Shown here piece by piece: positions 1-9,129 of a DNA stretch of 64,000 bases. The notes beneath the pieces are model-generated. The model searched no databases. It was not told the DNA's origin and saw only the letters and a program-made list of their open reading frames with translations. The stretch spans positions 124,001 to 188,000 of the forward strand of contig NZ_BMIA01000003.1 in assembly GCF_014641595.1 (NCBI RefSeq). The letters run 5' to 3'. A program made the translations under genes and the position numbers. The DNA comes from Dyadobacter endophyticus (lineage in GTDB: Bacteria; Bacteroidota; Bacteroidia; Cytophagales; Spirosomataceae). Within the stretch, counting starts at the first letter, position 1; every line of letters begins with the position of its first letter.

Positions 1-20
1 GAAGAACAAATAGCCAAGCC

Positions 21-59
21 ATACGGCAGTAAATCAACCGGTTTGCTGCCGTATTTTTT
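21..59 (+). terminator. Intrinsic terminator of an upstream gene
   Basis: A 9-bp perfect stem (ATACGGCAG at 21-29, CTGCCGTAT at 46-54) is followed by a run of six T. It probably ends a gene lying left of the window; a possible last few codons (K N K stop) lie at 2-13. Confidence 0.75.
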
Positions 60-122
60 ACACCTCCGGTTATTTAAAATATTAACCCAACATTAAATAA
101 TTGCCGCTGCTCAAACCGGATT

Positions 123-151
123 TTTGCCCACAAAGAAAAATGGTACATTTG
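123..151 (+). promoter_or_regulatory. Bacteroidota-type promoter for the first ECF sigma gene
   Basis: TTTG at 123-126 and TACATTTG at 144-151 match the Bacteroidota -33 (TTTG) and -7 (TAnnTTTG) elements with a 17-nt spacer. Transcription would begin near 156, just upstream of the GTG start at 174. Confidence 0.6.
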
Positions 152-173
152 CTCCTGACGTAACCCATTTTTC

Positions 174-767
174 GTGGAACAGGACTCGGTACTTTGGCAG
201 AAGTTCAGGGAAGGCGACCCGCTTGCCTTCGAGCAACTTTTGCGCAACTACTACCGACCGTTGTTCGATTATGGAAGGCGTTTTGTGAGCGACCGCGACA
301 TTCTCAAAGACCTTGTCCACGATCTTTTTCTTCATTTGTGGGAACGCAGGGAGTCACTCGGCAAGACCGACCAGATCAAGCCCTACCTGCTTACCAGCCT
401 CCGCAACCGCATATTCAAGAACAGTAACCGGCTCGAAGCCCGGCCGGAAGTATTCCTTGCATTGGAACACACGCCCGAGGATTTCCACGAAACGGCCAAC
501 TCCATTGAAAGCGAGCTGATTCTCACCGAATTCGCCGCGGAAAAGCTATCCCGCATTCAGCATATTATCCAGTCGCTTACGCCCCGGCAGCAGGAAATCA
601 TCCACCTGAAATTTTACCAGGACCTTTCCAATGAGCGCATTGCCGAAATCCTCAACATTTCGCGCCCGGCTACGGCTAATCTCCTGTATGAGAGCCTGAA
701 AATGTTCCGTGAAAAATGGCTTCTGGTCGTAAGCCTGCTCCTGATTTTTCTCACGGGAGGGCACTAA
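174..767 (+). CDS. ECF RNA polymerase sigma-70 factor
   Basis: This 197-residue protein is an ECF sigma factor of the Bacteroidota FecI-like expansion. Region 2 occupies about residues 8-75, with the core-binding stretch DLVHDLFLHLWERR. Region 4 is around residues 125-180, with LTPRQQEIIHLKFYQDLSNERIAEIL forming the helix-turn-helix (shown here as one region, about residues 136-161). The start is GTG, supported by the promoter just upstream. The C-terminus carries an unusual hydrophobic tail (WLLVVSLLLIFLTGGH) after region 4. The fecR gene begins 89 bases downstream and a SusC/SusD pair follows, so its job is most likely to transcribe that nutrient-uptake operon when the receptor signals through FecR. 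Confidence 0.93.
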   Translation: MEQDSVLWQKFREGDPLAFEQLLRNYYRPLFDYGRRFVSDRDILKDLVHDLFLHLWERRESLGKTDQIKPYLLTSLRNRIFKNSNRLEARPEVFLALEHTPEDFHETANSIESELILTEFAAEKLSRIQHIIQSLTPRQQEIIHLKFYQDLSNERIAEILNISRPATANLLYESLKMFREKWLLVVSLLLIFLTGGH

Positions 768-856
768 TCCAAAATTTTTTAAATTTTTTCTTCATTCTTC
801 CATGATCCTGACGGTCGCGGAGGATTATACTATTAGAACACATTCACCTCAAACCG

Positions 857-1960
857 ATGCATCCATTTTACCACTACAACCTGGAAGATTTCCTGACTGA
901 TGACGATTTCAGGGTGTGGGTAAAAAACGGCCAGCCGCGAAATGACTTTTTTTGGGCCAAACTCCGTTCGGAATTCCCCGAAAAGGCGCTGCTGATGGAC
1001 CAGGCAGCCGAACTGATCCTTACCTGGGAAAAGCACCCCAGCGACCTCACACACGAAGAGCTCGATCACGAGGTGAACCGTATACTGAACGAATCCGTAA
1101 GAACAATACCCGCCCGGAAAACCGGCATTGTCCAGCTCCGTTGGTGGTATGCCGCGGCGGCGGTGCTTATGCTGGTGGGGCTTGGCTGGTTGATTTCCGG
1201 TAATAACGCATTTCAAAAAAGCGACTACACGTATAAACGCTACGTCTCCGCATCCCCTGTCCCGTTGAAAGAAATCTCCAACAGCGGCAAAAAACCGATG
1301 AAGGTAAGCCTGCCGGATGGCAGTGAAATACAGCTGATGCCCAATGCGTCGGTAAGCTATGCACCGGTTTTTGTTCAAAATCATAAAAGAGAGGTATTTC
1401 TCTCGGGAGAAGCATTTTTCGAAGTCCGGAAAGACAAGGCGAATCCTTTCTTTGTGTATGCCAATGACCTCGTCACACGAGTAGTTGGAACGAGTTTTAC
1501 CATTAAATCTTCTTCGGAGCGCGTAGAAGTGATCGTTCGCACAGGGAAAGTGGCGGTAATGCAGGCAAAAGACCTCGCCGGAAATGAGTTGGGCGTGCCG
1601 GGCATCGATATGCCGGGCACCGTTATGCTGCTGACGCCCAATCAGCAGGTGGTATTTACCGCCGAACGGCCGGTTCTGGAACGCAGCATCACCGAAAACC
1701 CGGTGGCCATCGCGCACGCCGTTGCAAAGCCCGACTTTACATTTGACAACCAGCCGGTTGCGGAAGTATTCAGGCTCATGCAGGAAACCTACGGAATACC
1801 CATTTTATACGACTCCGTACGGCTCGGAAACTGCTCTCTGAGTGTTGCGCTGCGCGACGAGCCATTCTTTGATAAGTTAGGAATAATCTGCTCTACCATC
1901 GAAGCAAGCTACCAGGTAACCGACGGACAGGTCGTTATCACGGGGCAGGGCTGCGAATAA
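857..1960 (+). CDS. FecR-family anti-sigma factor
   Basis: This 367-residue inner-membrane protein has a cytoplasmic N-terminal part, one transmembrane helix at about residues 98-117 (AAAAVLMLVGLGWLISG), a periplasmic FecR domain at about 150-230 (PDGSEIQLMPNASVSY, then VFLSGEAFFEV) and a C-terminal DUF4974 region at about 290-365. Proteins of this family hold the cognate ECF sigma factor and release it when the N-terminal signalling domain of a TonB-dependent receptor touches the periplasmic part. It sits between its sigma factor and an STN-bearing SusC gene, which is the canonical order. Confidence 0.93.
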   Translation: MHPFYHYNLEDFLTDDDFRVWVKNGQPRNDFFWAKLRSEFPEKALLMDQAAELILTWEKHPSDLTHEELDHEVNRILNESVRTIPARKTGIVQLRWWYAAAAVLMLVGLGWLISGNNAFQKSDYTYKRYVSASPVPLKEISNSGKKPMKVSLPDGSEIQLMPNASVSYAPVFVQNHKREVFLSGEAFFEVRKDKANPFFVYANDLVTRVVGTSFTIKSSSERVEVIVRTGKVAVMQAKDLAGNELGVPGIDMPGTVMLLTPNQQVVFTAERPVLERSITENPVAIAHAVAKPDFTFDNQPVAEVFRLMQETYGIPILYDSVRLGNCSLSVALRDEPFFDKLGIICSTIEASYQVTDGQVVITGQGCE

Positions 1961-2030
1961 TTCAAGTTTTCCTTTCAACCCAAACCACCCTTCTCCCTAT
2001 GGCAAAATCTTGACCCAGATTCATTAAAAA

Positions 2031-2057
2031 GCCGGCAATGATTGCAGCATTACCGGC
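2031..2057 (+). promoter_or_regulatory. Hairpin between fecR and susC
   Basis: GCCGGCAATG (2031-2040) pairs with CATTACCGGC (2048-2057) with one mismatch and a 7-nt loop. No T-run follows, so it may be an attenuating or stabilising leader structure of the susC transcript rather than a simple terminator. Confidence 0.4.
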
Positions 2058-2153
2058 CTGATTTCTCCCGGTTCATTTCAACAGAAGGACAGTTCCGTCA
2101 AAATCGGAGCGCGGGAGGGCTTTGTCCAGAATTCATCAAAACCATTCGAATTT

Positions 2154-5100
2154 ATGAAAAAAAGTAGTCGACCACTAACGTATCTGGTGACTGTGATGAA
2201 AATTGCATGCATACCGTTCATACTGACCCTGCTGTTCAGCAGCTTGTCGCTCGCCAGTAACGGGCTCGCACAAGAACTGCTGCAACGCTCCGTGACCCTG
2301 AAAGCCGAGCGCCAGGAACTGCGCCAGGTGCTCACAAGCCTCGAAAAGTCGACCGGCGTCCGGTTCTCGTACGTGCCCTCGCTCGTACGAAACCAGAAAG
2401 TGACCGTTACGGCTGAAAACCAGCGGCTATCCACCGTGCTCGACCAGTTGCTGGCACCGTTGAATATCCGCTATTCGGTTTCCAAAGATTACATTATCCT
2501 GAACCGGAAGCCAAGCAAAACCTCGGGCATAAACGACACGAGCCTGCTCGAAATATCCGGCGAAGAGGACCTCATCGAGCGGGTAATTCGCGGGAAAGTC
2601 ATTGCCGGAGACACAAAGGAGCCGCTGCCGGGCGTAAGTGTGGTGGTAAAGGGCACCCAGCACGGCACCTCCACCGAAGCGAACGGGACATTTGAAATAG
2701 AAATCCCCAATGGCGATGCTCAGCTTGTTTTCAGCTTCGTAGGCTACCTCGCGCAGGAAGTGAATGTTGGAAATCAGTCCGAGTTGGAAGTGACACTTTT
2801 ATCGGATACCAAATCGTTGCAGGAAGTGGTGGTAATTGGTTATGGTACAGTAAAAAAGGCCGATTTATCTGCCTCTGTTGCGACCGTTCCCGATATGGAC
2901 CAGATCAAAAACCGGCCGGTATTGAATGTCGGCAGCATGATCCAGGGCAAAGTGGCTGGTGTGACGGCTGTCAGCAATGGCGGGCATCCCAACCAAACGC
3001 CCAACATTACCATTCGCGGTACCGGCTCGCGCGGGGGTGAAAGCGTGCTCTACGTGGTAGATGGCGTGCCTAATGCACCTTACAACCCGGCTGATATCGA
3101 ATCCATTACGGTTCTGAAAGATGCGGCTTCGGCAGCTATTTACGGTGCATTCTCCGGTTCGGCCGGCGTAATCCTCATCACCACACGCCAGGCGTCACAA
3201 GGCAAGCCGAGCATCGAATACAGTGGTTTTATGGGTATGAAACAAGCCTGGAAACTGCCGCAGTCGCTTACCGCGGCGGACGAAGCCAAGGTTTCCAACC
3301 TGGCCTACACCAATGCCGGCCTTGCCCCGCTCGACGGCTGGGATGCTACCAAGAACCCCTACGCGCAAGTCACCCGCACCGACTGGATCGACGAAATCTT
3401 CCGCACCGGCCTTATTCAGCGCCATAATATCAGTTTCAATGCCGGTACCGACAAGTTTTCGACGCTTTTGCAGGGCCGCTACGAGCGCGACGAGGGCACG
3501 CTGATCAACACTTACGCTCAGAATTTGTCGGTGCGTTTCAATGCGATGTACAAGTTCACGGATAAGCTCAAACTACGTCAGGAGCTTTTTTACAATAACA
3601 ATGATAACCGCGGGACCGAAACGACGAGCGGTTACAGCGGAACGGTACTTTCGGCCATTTACATGCCACGCTCGGCCACAGCTTATTATGATGACGGTAC
3701 CTTTGGCGGTGTAGGCCCGCGCGACTCGCAGTACCTGGGTATCCACGGTGATGCGATCAGCCCCGTAGGTACACTGCTTCGCAACAGGCCCTACAACAAA
3801 AGCAACGATATGCAGTCGGTTACCGAGCTGGGTTATTCCGATATTATTCCCGGATTGAGCTTCCTGACCCGTTTCAGCTACCGCCAGAACAGCTCGCTCA
3901 GAAAGAGTTTCGAGCCAAAAAGAACAGAGCCGGGTAAGCCGAACAACCAAAATACCCTCTCCTACTCTACCGACCGTGGCTATCACTGGATTTGGGAAAA
4001 TACGGCCAACTACTCCCGCGTATTCGGCCGTCACAACTTAGGCGCAATGGCTTCCATGACCGCGCAGGAAAATGGTAACCGCAATTTCAACATTGCCGCA
4101 AAAGGTTTCGAAAATGAAGCCGACTGGGCTCAATTCTTTGTAAATGCATCCATTTTTGACCAGAACCGGCCGGGTGACGACGAGTGGAAAGACCGCAATG
4201 CCTCGTATGTAGGCCGTCTGTCGTACAGCTGGGCCGACCGCTACTTTGTGACCGCCAGCTATCGCTACGACATTGCCGGCCGCCTCGCCGAGGGCTTCCG
4301 CGCCAAAGGCTATCCGGGTTTCACAGGTGCCTGGAAACTGAGTTCCGAGCCTTTCTTCAATGTAAAAGGAGTTGATCTTTTCAAACTCCGTGCAAGCTGG
4401 GGCCGCATCGGCAACATCGGCTCCATCGGAAGATATTATGGCTATCCTAACCTGACGCCCAATAACACCTACCAGGTTGGTAACGGAGCGCCTATCAGCA
4501 ATGGTTTGTACGTCAATTCAAGGTTTAACCCCGAGCTGTCGTGGGAAACTTCGCAGCAGACGGATTTCGGTTTGGATATTAGCTTGCTGAAAGAAAAACT
4601 GACCATTACTGCCGATTACTTTAACAAACTGACCTACGACCTGATCAAGCAGCAAGACACCGAATGGACGAATACTAACGGCTATGGTGCGCCTTATATC
4701 AACCAGGGCAAGATCAGAAACACCGGTTTTGAATTTGCGGCCAGCTGGCACGATCAGATCGGCGAATTGGGCTACGAGATCGGCGGTAACTTTGCTACCC
4801 TCAAAAACCGTGTCGATTACATCGATGAAAACCCGAACTCGGTATGGACGCATGGCGATGCATGGAGAAGCATTCTGGTCCCATTCCGTTCCACGGTCGG
4901 TCAACCTTATTTTTCTTATTGGCTAATCAAAAATGCGGGTATTTTCCAAACCGACGAAGCCGCTGCGGCATACGTGGGGCCCAAAGGCGACCGCATTCAG
5001 CCTAATGCGAAGGCGGGTGATCTTAAATTCGTGGATGAAAACGGTGACGGCAAGATCGACGACTCAGACCGCGTGTACATGGGCAATGCATTCCCGAAAG

Positions 5101-5594
5101 TTACTTACGGTATTACGGCTAATGCTAACTGGAAAAACTTTGATTTCAGTATCTTCTTCCAGGGTGTAGGGGGTGTTAAGTTGTTCAATGCATTCAAGCA
5201 ATCAACATTGAACGGTGCGGAGCAGGGCTACAACCGTTGGGACAAAATCCTCGACGCATGGTCGGAAACCAATACCGGCTCCGATATTCCCAAGATCAGG
5301 GCGAACGATCCGAACAAGAATTTCTCGACCAATTCGGACTGGTATCTTGAAAACGGTAATTACCTGCGTTTGAAGAACCTGATCATCGGTTATACATTCA
5401 AAAGCAAACCCGGCAAGCCTAACCTGCGCGTGTACGTAAGCGGCGACAACCTTCTGACATTCACCAAATACTCCGGCATGGACCCCGAGATCGGCAGTCA
5501 GCTCATCGACGGGCGCTATACCGCTCCCGGCCTCGACGGCGGTCAGTATCCGGTAGCACGTGTGTATTCAGCCGGTGTGAAGCTCAAATTCTAA
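2154..5594 (+). CDS. SusC/RagA-type TonB-dependent receptor with STN domain
   Basis: This 1146-residue outer-membrane receptor has a signal peptide (about residues 1-40), an STN signalling domain (about 45-120, VTLKAERQELRQVL onwards), a carboxypeptidase-regulatory-like beta-sandwich (about 147-215, RGKVIAGDTKEPLPGVSVVV), a plug (about 225-345, with VVDGVPNAPYNPADIESI) and a 22-stranded barrel to the end. The family forms a lidded transporter with SusD and imports oligosaccharides, peptides or other large nutrients using TonB energy. The STN domain marks it as a transducer that talks to the FecR encoded just upstream. SusD follows after 33 bases in the same operon. The substrate cannot be read from the sequence. 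Confidence 0.95.
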   Translation: MKKSSRPLTYLVTVMKIACIPFILTLLFSSLSLASNGLAQELLQRSVTLKAERQELRQVLTSLEKSTGVRFSYVPSLVRNQKVTVTAENQRLSTVLDQLLAPLNIRYSVSKDYIILNRKPSKTSGINDTSLLEISGEEDLIERVIRGKVIAGDTKEPLPGVSVVVKGTQHGTSTEANGTFEIEIPNGDAQLVFSFVGYLAQEVNVGNQSELEVTLLSDTKSLQEVVVIGYGTVKKADLSASVATVPDMDQIKNRPVLNVGSMIQGKVAGVTAVSNGGHPNQTPNITIRGTGSRGGESVLYVVDGVPNAPYNPADIESITVLKDAASAAIYGAFSGSAGVILITTRQASQGKPSIEYSGFMGMKQAWKLPQSLTAADEAKVSNLAYTNAGLAPLDGWDATKNPYAQVTRTDWIDEIFRTGLIQRHNISFNAGTDKFSTLLQGRYERDEGTLINTYAQNLSVRFNAMYKFTDKLKLRQELFYNNNDNRGTETTSGYSGTVLSAIYMPRSATAYYDDGTFGGVGPRDSQYLGIHGDAISPVGTLLRNRPYNKSNDMQSVTELGYSDIIPGLSFLTRFSYRQNSSLRKSFEPKRTEPGKPNNQNTLSYSTDRGYHWIWENTANYSRVFGRHNLGAMASMTAQENGNRNFNIAAKGFENEADWAQFFVNASIFDQNRPGDDEWKDRNASYVGRLSYSWADRYFVTASYRYDIAGRLAEGFRAKGYPGFTGAWKLSSEPFFNVKGVDLFKLRASWGRIGNIGSIGRYYGYPNLTPNNTYQVGNGAPISNGLYVNSRFNPELSWETSQQTDFGLDISLLKEKLTITADYFNKLTYDLIKQQDTEWTNTNGYGAPYINQGKIRNTGFEFAASWHDQIGELGYEIGGNFATLKNRVDYIDENPNSVWTHGDAWRSILVPFRSTVGQPYFSYWLIKNAGIFQTDEAAAAYVGPKGDRIQPNAKAGDLKFVDENGDGKIDDSDRVYMGNAFPKVTYGITANANWKNFDFSIFFQGVGGVKLFNAFKQSTLNGAEQGYNRWDKILDAWSETNTGSDIPKIRANDPNKNFSTNSDWYLENGNYLRLKNLIIGYTFKSKPGKPNLRVYVSGDNLLTFTKYSGMDPEIGSQLIDGRYTAPGLDGGQYPVARVYSAGVKLKF

Positions 5595-5627
5595 TACCCA
5601 GATTCGACCAAACAAAGACTTTGACTC

Positions 5628-7226
5628 ATGAAACATATCATTAAAAATGCGGGTCTTGCCATTGTAATGGCCATAGGAGCATCCGCATGTACCGAAAGCT
5701 GGGTAGATACGAAACCCAACGGCTCCCCCACCACCGCGTTCTTCTGGAAAAGTGATGAGGACCTGAACAAGGCCGTGGCTGCGATGTACGCGCCAATGGG
5801 CTACGAGAATACCTGGGGCCGGAACCTGTTCTGGATGCAGAATGCCAGCGACGACATCGTGACCGGCCGCGTACGTGCGGAAAGCGACAATATCAAGAAC
5901 TTCAACATCACCGGCCGGGAAGGCTCCATTGCCAACTGCTGGAACGATGTGTACTGGATGCTGAATAAGGCCAATCAGGTGATCCAGGGCATTCCGACGG
6001 CGACCGGCGTGTCGGATGCGGTAAAAAACCGCGCATTGGGTGAGGCTTATTTTATCCGCGGGTTCTCGCATTTCTGGCTTGCCTACTCCTGGGGCCATAA
6101 AGACCTCGGTGTTCCCTTCGACGGCCCTGAAAATGTGGAATTTGGCAAGCGGATACCACCGCAGCTTCCTTCCGTGACCGATAACTACGCGCAGATTATC
6201 AGCGATTTGCAAAAAGCCGCCGACCTGCTTCCCTTGTTCCAGACCTACGGCGCAGGCGACCAGGGACGCGCGCACAAGGCTGCTGCATTGGGCTATATGG
6301 TGAAAGTATATGCCTATTGGGCACAATATGATGCTTCCAAATGGGCATTGATCCCCGACCTGGCCGATAAGATCAAAAACGAAGGTGCACGTGCGCTCAT
6401 TACGGGTAAAGGAACACCAGCCGCCAATTACCAGGCAGTGTTCACGATCGACAATAACTGGACGAGCGAATACATCTGGTCGGTAAACTCGGGCGTTCAG
6501 GGTGGTTCCATCTTTCCGGGTGTATCTTTGGAAAACAAAGGTTGGGGCATTTTCAATGGCTGGGGTTACTTCCAGCCCACCGAAGAGCTCTATGACGAGT
6601 ATGAAGCGAAAGACCCGCGCCGCGAGGTGACGATCCTGAAATTCGGCGATAAATTCACTTATTTCGGAAAGGAGCGCTCCTACTTCTCGACCAACAGCCT
6701 CTCGGGCTTTCAGATCCGCAAATACATGGAGCCTTACAGCTACGGAAGCAACGAGAATGCGGGCAGCAACATGATGATCAATCAGAGCGGCGACGGCCCG
6801 TCGACCCGGCTGAACCTGCCGCTGATGCGATACGCTGAAATATTGCTCTTCAAAGCGGAAGCATTGATTAAACAAAACAAGAATGCGGAAGCAGCAGCGC
6901 CGCTGAACGAAATCCGCGCCCGCGTAGGTCTGGCGCCGATCGCGGTACCTACCCTCGCCGACCTCAAACATGAGCGCCGCGTAGAGTTGGCCTGCGAATG
7001 GACAGACCGCCTCGCCGACTTGAAACGCTGGGGCGATTACGACAAGATCAACATGCCGCTTCACGGTCGCATTCACGATAACAAAACTGACCCGGCCTCG
7101 CCTTACAAAGTGCAGGTGATCTGGCCGGCACGCAGCTTCGACCCGGCCAAACATATGGCCTGGCCTATGAATCCCGATGAAATCTCACGCAGCAACGGTG
7201 CCTACAAGCAGACGCCCGGCTGGTAA
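5628..7226 (+). CDS. SusD/RagB-type outer-membrane lipoprotein
   Basis: This 532-residue protein starts with a lipoprotein signal peptide ending in the lipobox GASAC (Cys21), so it is lipidated and displayed at the outer membrane. The N-terminal TPR-like region contains FRGFSHFWLAYSWG-like features (IRGFSHFWLAYSWG at about residues 143-156). The C-terminal SusD domain carries LPLMRYAEILLFKAEALI and RRVELACEWTDRLADLKRWG, both hallmarks of the family. It would be the substrate-capturing lid of the SusC encoded 33 bases upstream. The pair forms the transport core of the first sigma/FecR-controlled operon. Confidence 0.95.
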   Translation: MKHIIKNAGLAIVMAIGASACTESWVDTKPNGSPTTAFFWKSDEDLNKAVAAMYAPMGYENTWGRNLFWMQNASDDIVTGRVRAESDNIKNFNITGREGSIANCWNDVYWMLNKANQVIQGIPTATGVSDAVKNRALGEAYFIRGFSHFWLAYSWGHKDLGVPFDGPENVEFGKRIPPQLPSVTDNYAQIISDLQKAADLLPLFQTYGAGDQGRAHKAAALGYMVKVYAYWAQYDASKWALIPDLADKIKNEGARALITGKGTPAANYQAVFTIDNNWTSEYIWSVNSGVQGGSIFPGVSLENKGWGIFNGWGYFQPTEELYDEYEAKDPRREVTILKFGDKFTYFGKERSYFSTNSLSGFQIRKYMEPYSYGSNENAGSNMMINQSGDGPSTRLNLPLMRYAEILLFKAEALIKQNKNAEAAAPLNEIRARVGLAPIAVPTLADLKHERRVELACEWTDRLADLKRWGDYDKINMPLHGRIHDNKTDPASPYKVQVIWPARSFDPAKHMAWPMNPDEISRSNGAYKQTPGW

Positions 7227-7293
7227 TAATATTGCAGATTTGAATTTTCATCATGGGTTAACATTAATCGTATATTTTTGGCTTCACAACAGG

Positions 7294-7316
7294 AGACCCT
7301 TCGGGGTCTTTTGTTT
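7294..7316 (+). terminator. Intrinsic terminator after the first susCD operon
   Basis: A short stem AGACCC / GGGTCT around a stable TTCG tetraloop (7294-7309) is followed by TTTGTTTTA. It lies between susD and the next gene and probably ends the susCD transcript. Confidence 0.7.
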
Positions 7317-7344
7317 TATAGTTAATTAATCATCTCTATACCCA

Positions 7345-8187
7345 ATGAAAAAAATTACCCTTTACCTTTTGGCATTCGTTTCGCTCGCAACGGTGGCGTA
7401 TGCGCAGAAAACCGCAACTATGAATGTAGGTTCGTACAACCTCCGCTACAACACCCCCAACGACGGCGTAAATGCCTGGCCCAACCGCAAGGAGAATGTC
7501 AAAGGCCTCGTTCGTTTCCATGAATTCGACATTTTCGGTGTGCAGGAAGCACTAGTGGGCCAGCTGAAAGACGTCGCCGAACTTCCGGAATTCGCCTACT
7601 ACGGCAAGGGACGCGACGATGGGAAAGAAGGCGGCGAGCATTCGGCCATTTTTTACAAGAAAGCCCGTTTCAAACTGCTCAAATCAGGCGATTTCTGGCT
7701 GAGCGAAACACCCGACAAGCCCGGGCTGGGCTGGGATGCAAAATGCTGTAACCGCATTTGCTCATGGGCACAATTCGAGGATGTGAATACCAAAAAGAAA
7801 TTCTATTTCTTCAACGTACATTTCGATCACCAGGGTGTGGAAGCCCGCAGACAGTCGGGGCATTTGATGGTGAAAAAGATCAAGGAAATCGCAGGAAACA
7901 ATACCGCCATTCTCACCGGCGACTTCAACTCGACACCGGACACCGAGCAGATGAAAACGATCAGTGGCTTGCTCAACGACACGCACAATGTCACTAAACA
8001 AGCCCCATACGGGCCGGAAGGAACCTTCAACAGCTTCAAATTCGACGCAGAAATGAAGACCCGCATCGATTATATCTTTGTAAGCAAAAATGTAGATGTG
8101 CTGAAATACGGCGTACTAACTGATTCGAAAGAGCAGCGTTATCCATCAGATCACCAGCCGGTGTTGGTGAAGGTGGAGATTAAATAA
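7345..8187 (+). CDS. Secreted endonuclease/exonuclease/phosphatase-family protein
   Basis: This 280-residue protein has a signal peptide ending near VAYAQK (about residue 21). The mature part is an EEP (DNase I-like) fold: MNVGSYNLRYNTPNDG with the metal-site Asn, VQEAL with the metal-binding Glu, TGDFNSTPD with the catalytic Asp-Asn pair, IDYIFV, and the closing YPSDHQPVLVKV with the catalytic Asp-His. Exported relatives in Bacteroidota act as phosphodiesterases or nucleases, or remain of unknown substrate. It follows the first SusC/SusD pair after a terminator, so it may share the nutrient theme (for example phosphate-ester cleavage), but that link is inference. Confidence 0.88.
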   Translation: MKKITLYLLAFVSLATVAYAQKTATMNVGSYNLRYNTPNDGVNAWPNRKENVKGLVRFHEFDIFGVQEALVGQLKDVAELPEFAYYGKGRDDGKEGGEHSAIFYKKARFKLLKSGDFWLSETPDKPGLGWDAKCCNRICSWAQFEDVNTKKKFYFFNVHFDHQGVEARRQSGHLMVKKIKEIAGNNTAILTGDFNSTPDTEQMKTISGLLNDTHNVTKQAPYGPEGTFNSFKFDAEMKTRIDYIFVSKNVDVLKYGVLTDSKEQRYPSDHQPVLVKVEIK

Positions 8188-8302
8188 GCACCTGGCGGTG
8201 TGTGCGTTCTTTGCATCAACCGGCCACCAACGTCATAAATGCATTTACGATAAAATTAATATTAAATTGTAAAGTCGTTCCCAATCTGCCTATCTCGTCG
8301 AA

Positions 8303-8974
8303 ATGCAAATACTCCGTTTCCTGATTATTGCGATAACCGGCCTTTCTTTTACTGCAACGCAAAGCGTCAAAATCAAAATCGTTGCTCCAAAGTCCTGGAA
8401 CGATAAAAACGCCATTTTGCTGACAAGGGAAAAGGGATTTGCTGCGGTAGTGCATTCCATCAAACTCGGCTTCGACACAACGCATTTGACCATGGACCCG
8501 GATCTGCTTCCGGACCTCTACCAATTCCAGGTTTCACAAAAGAAAGGGGCACTGACATTCTTCTTTGACCCAGGCACGGAAATCCGCCTGGATACCGGCA
8601 ACCTGGCAAAATCGGTCGTGAGCCATTCCAGGAGCAATGAAGAATGGCAGAAGTACCAGACCCACGTCCAACGGCCTTCCGACAAGCGTCTGGACGGTTA
8701 CCTACTCGCGGAGGCTCACGCTAAGAAAAGAAATCTGCCCGACAGCGTCCGCTATTGGATTGGGCTGCAGGCGGCGGAACGGGAAAAACTTTGGGATGCA
8801 ACCGCTGAATTTATCACTGCTCATCCCCGGTCATATGTCAGCCTGTACTTGTTGAAGGTTGATTGGTTTGCACTAAAAGACAGGAGGTTATTTGAAAGAC
8901 TTGACCCGTCGCTGGCGCATCATCGGAATTACCGGTTTTTGAAAGAGCGGAATAAGGGGATTGTGAAAAAATGA
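8303..8974 (+). CDS. Exported protein resembling a stand-alone DUF4369 domain
   Basis: This 223-residue protein begins with a probable signal peptide (about residues 1-20). The stretch KKGALTFFFDPGTEIRLDTG and the spacing of beta segments resemble the DUF4369 domain that precedes the thioredoxin fold in many Bacteroidota TlpA-like disulfide reductases. The C-terminal half (about 110-223) is helical, with AHPRSYVSLYLLKVDWF as in the linker of those proteins. The thioredoxin domain with its CxxC motif is absent, so the protein ends where the redox part would begin. It could be a genuine short form or the residue of a longer gene. I cannot assign a function. Confidence 0.6.
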   Translation: MQILRFLIIAITGLSFTATQSVKIKIVAPKSWNDKNAILLTREKGFAAVVHSIKLGFDTTHLTMDPDLLPDLYQFQVSQKKGALTFFFDPGTEIRLDTGNLAKSVVSHSRSNEEWQKYQTHVQRPSDKRLDGYLLAEAHAKKRNLPDSVRYWIGLQAAEREKLWDATAEFITAHPRSYVSLYLLKVDWFALKDRRLFERLDPSLAHHRNYRFLKERNKGIVKK

Positions 8975-9032
8975 TATCCGCAGCTCTTATTGAGCTGCGG
9001 CAAGGCCGCTGATAAAAACTTCATTTATAACA

Positions 9033-9080
9033 ATCAAAAGGGCGACCGTTTGAACCTTCGAAACGATCGCCCTTTTTGAT
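9033..9080. terminator. Bidirectional terminator between convergent genes
   Basis: An almost perfect inverted repeat of about 19 bp (AAAGGGCGACCGTTT at 9037-9051 and AAACGATCGCCCTTTTT at 9061-9077) has A-rich and T-rich flanks. It lies between convergent genes ending at 8974 and 9130 and should stop transcription from both sides. Confidence 0.85.
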
Positions 9081-9129
9081 ATTCTAAATCATTTCGGGAT
9101 CTCTCCCTAACCATTACGGCTAACGCCCA

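Noticed and set aside
2..13. Possible end of an upstream gene (K N K stop)
   Set aside because: Only three codons are visible, so nothing can be supported beyond the terminator that follows.
5568..7154. Long open frame on the minus strand opposite susD (about 528 codons)
   Set aside because: It is a shadow of the susD codon pattern; the plus-strand gene has clear SusD motifs and a lipobox.
7273..7280. TATTTTTG matches the -7 box upstream of the phosphatase-fold gene
   Set aside because: No TTTG lies at 17-21 bases upstream and a terminator lies between it and the gene.
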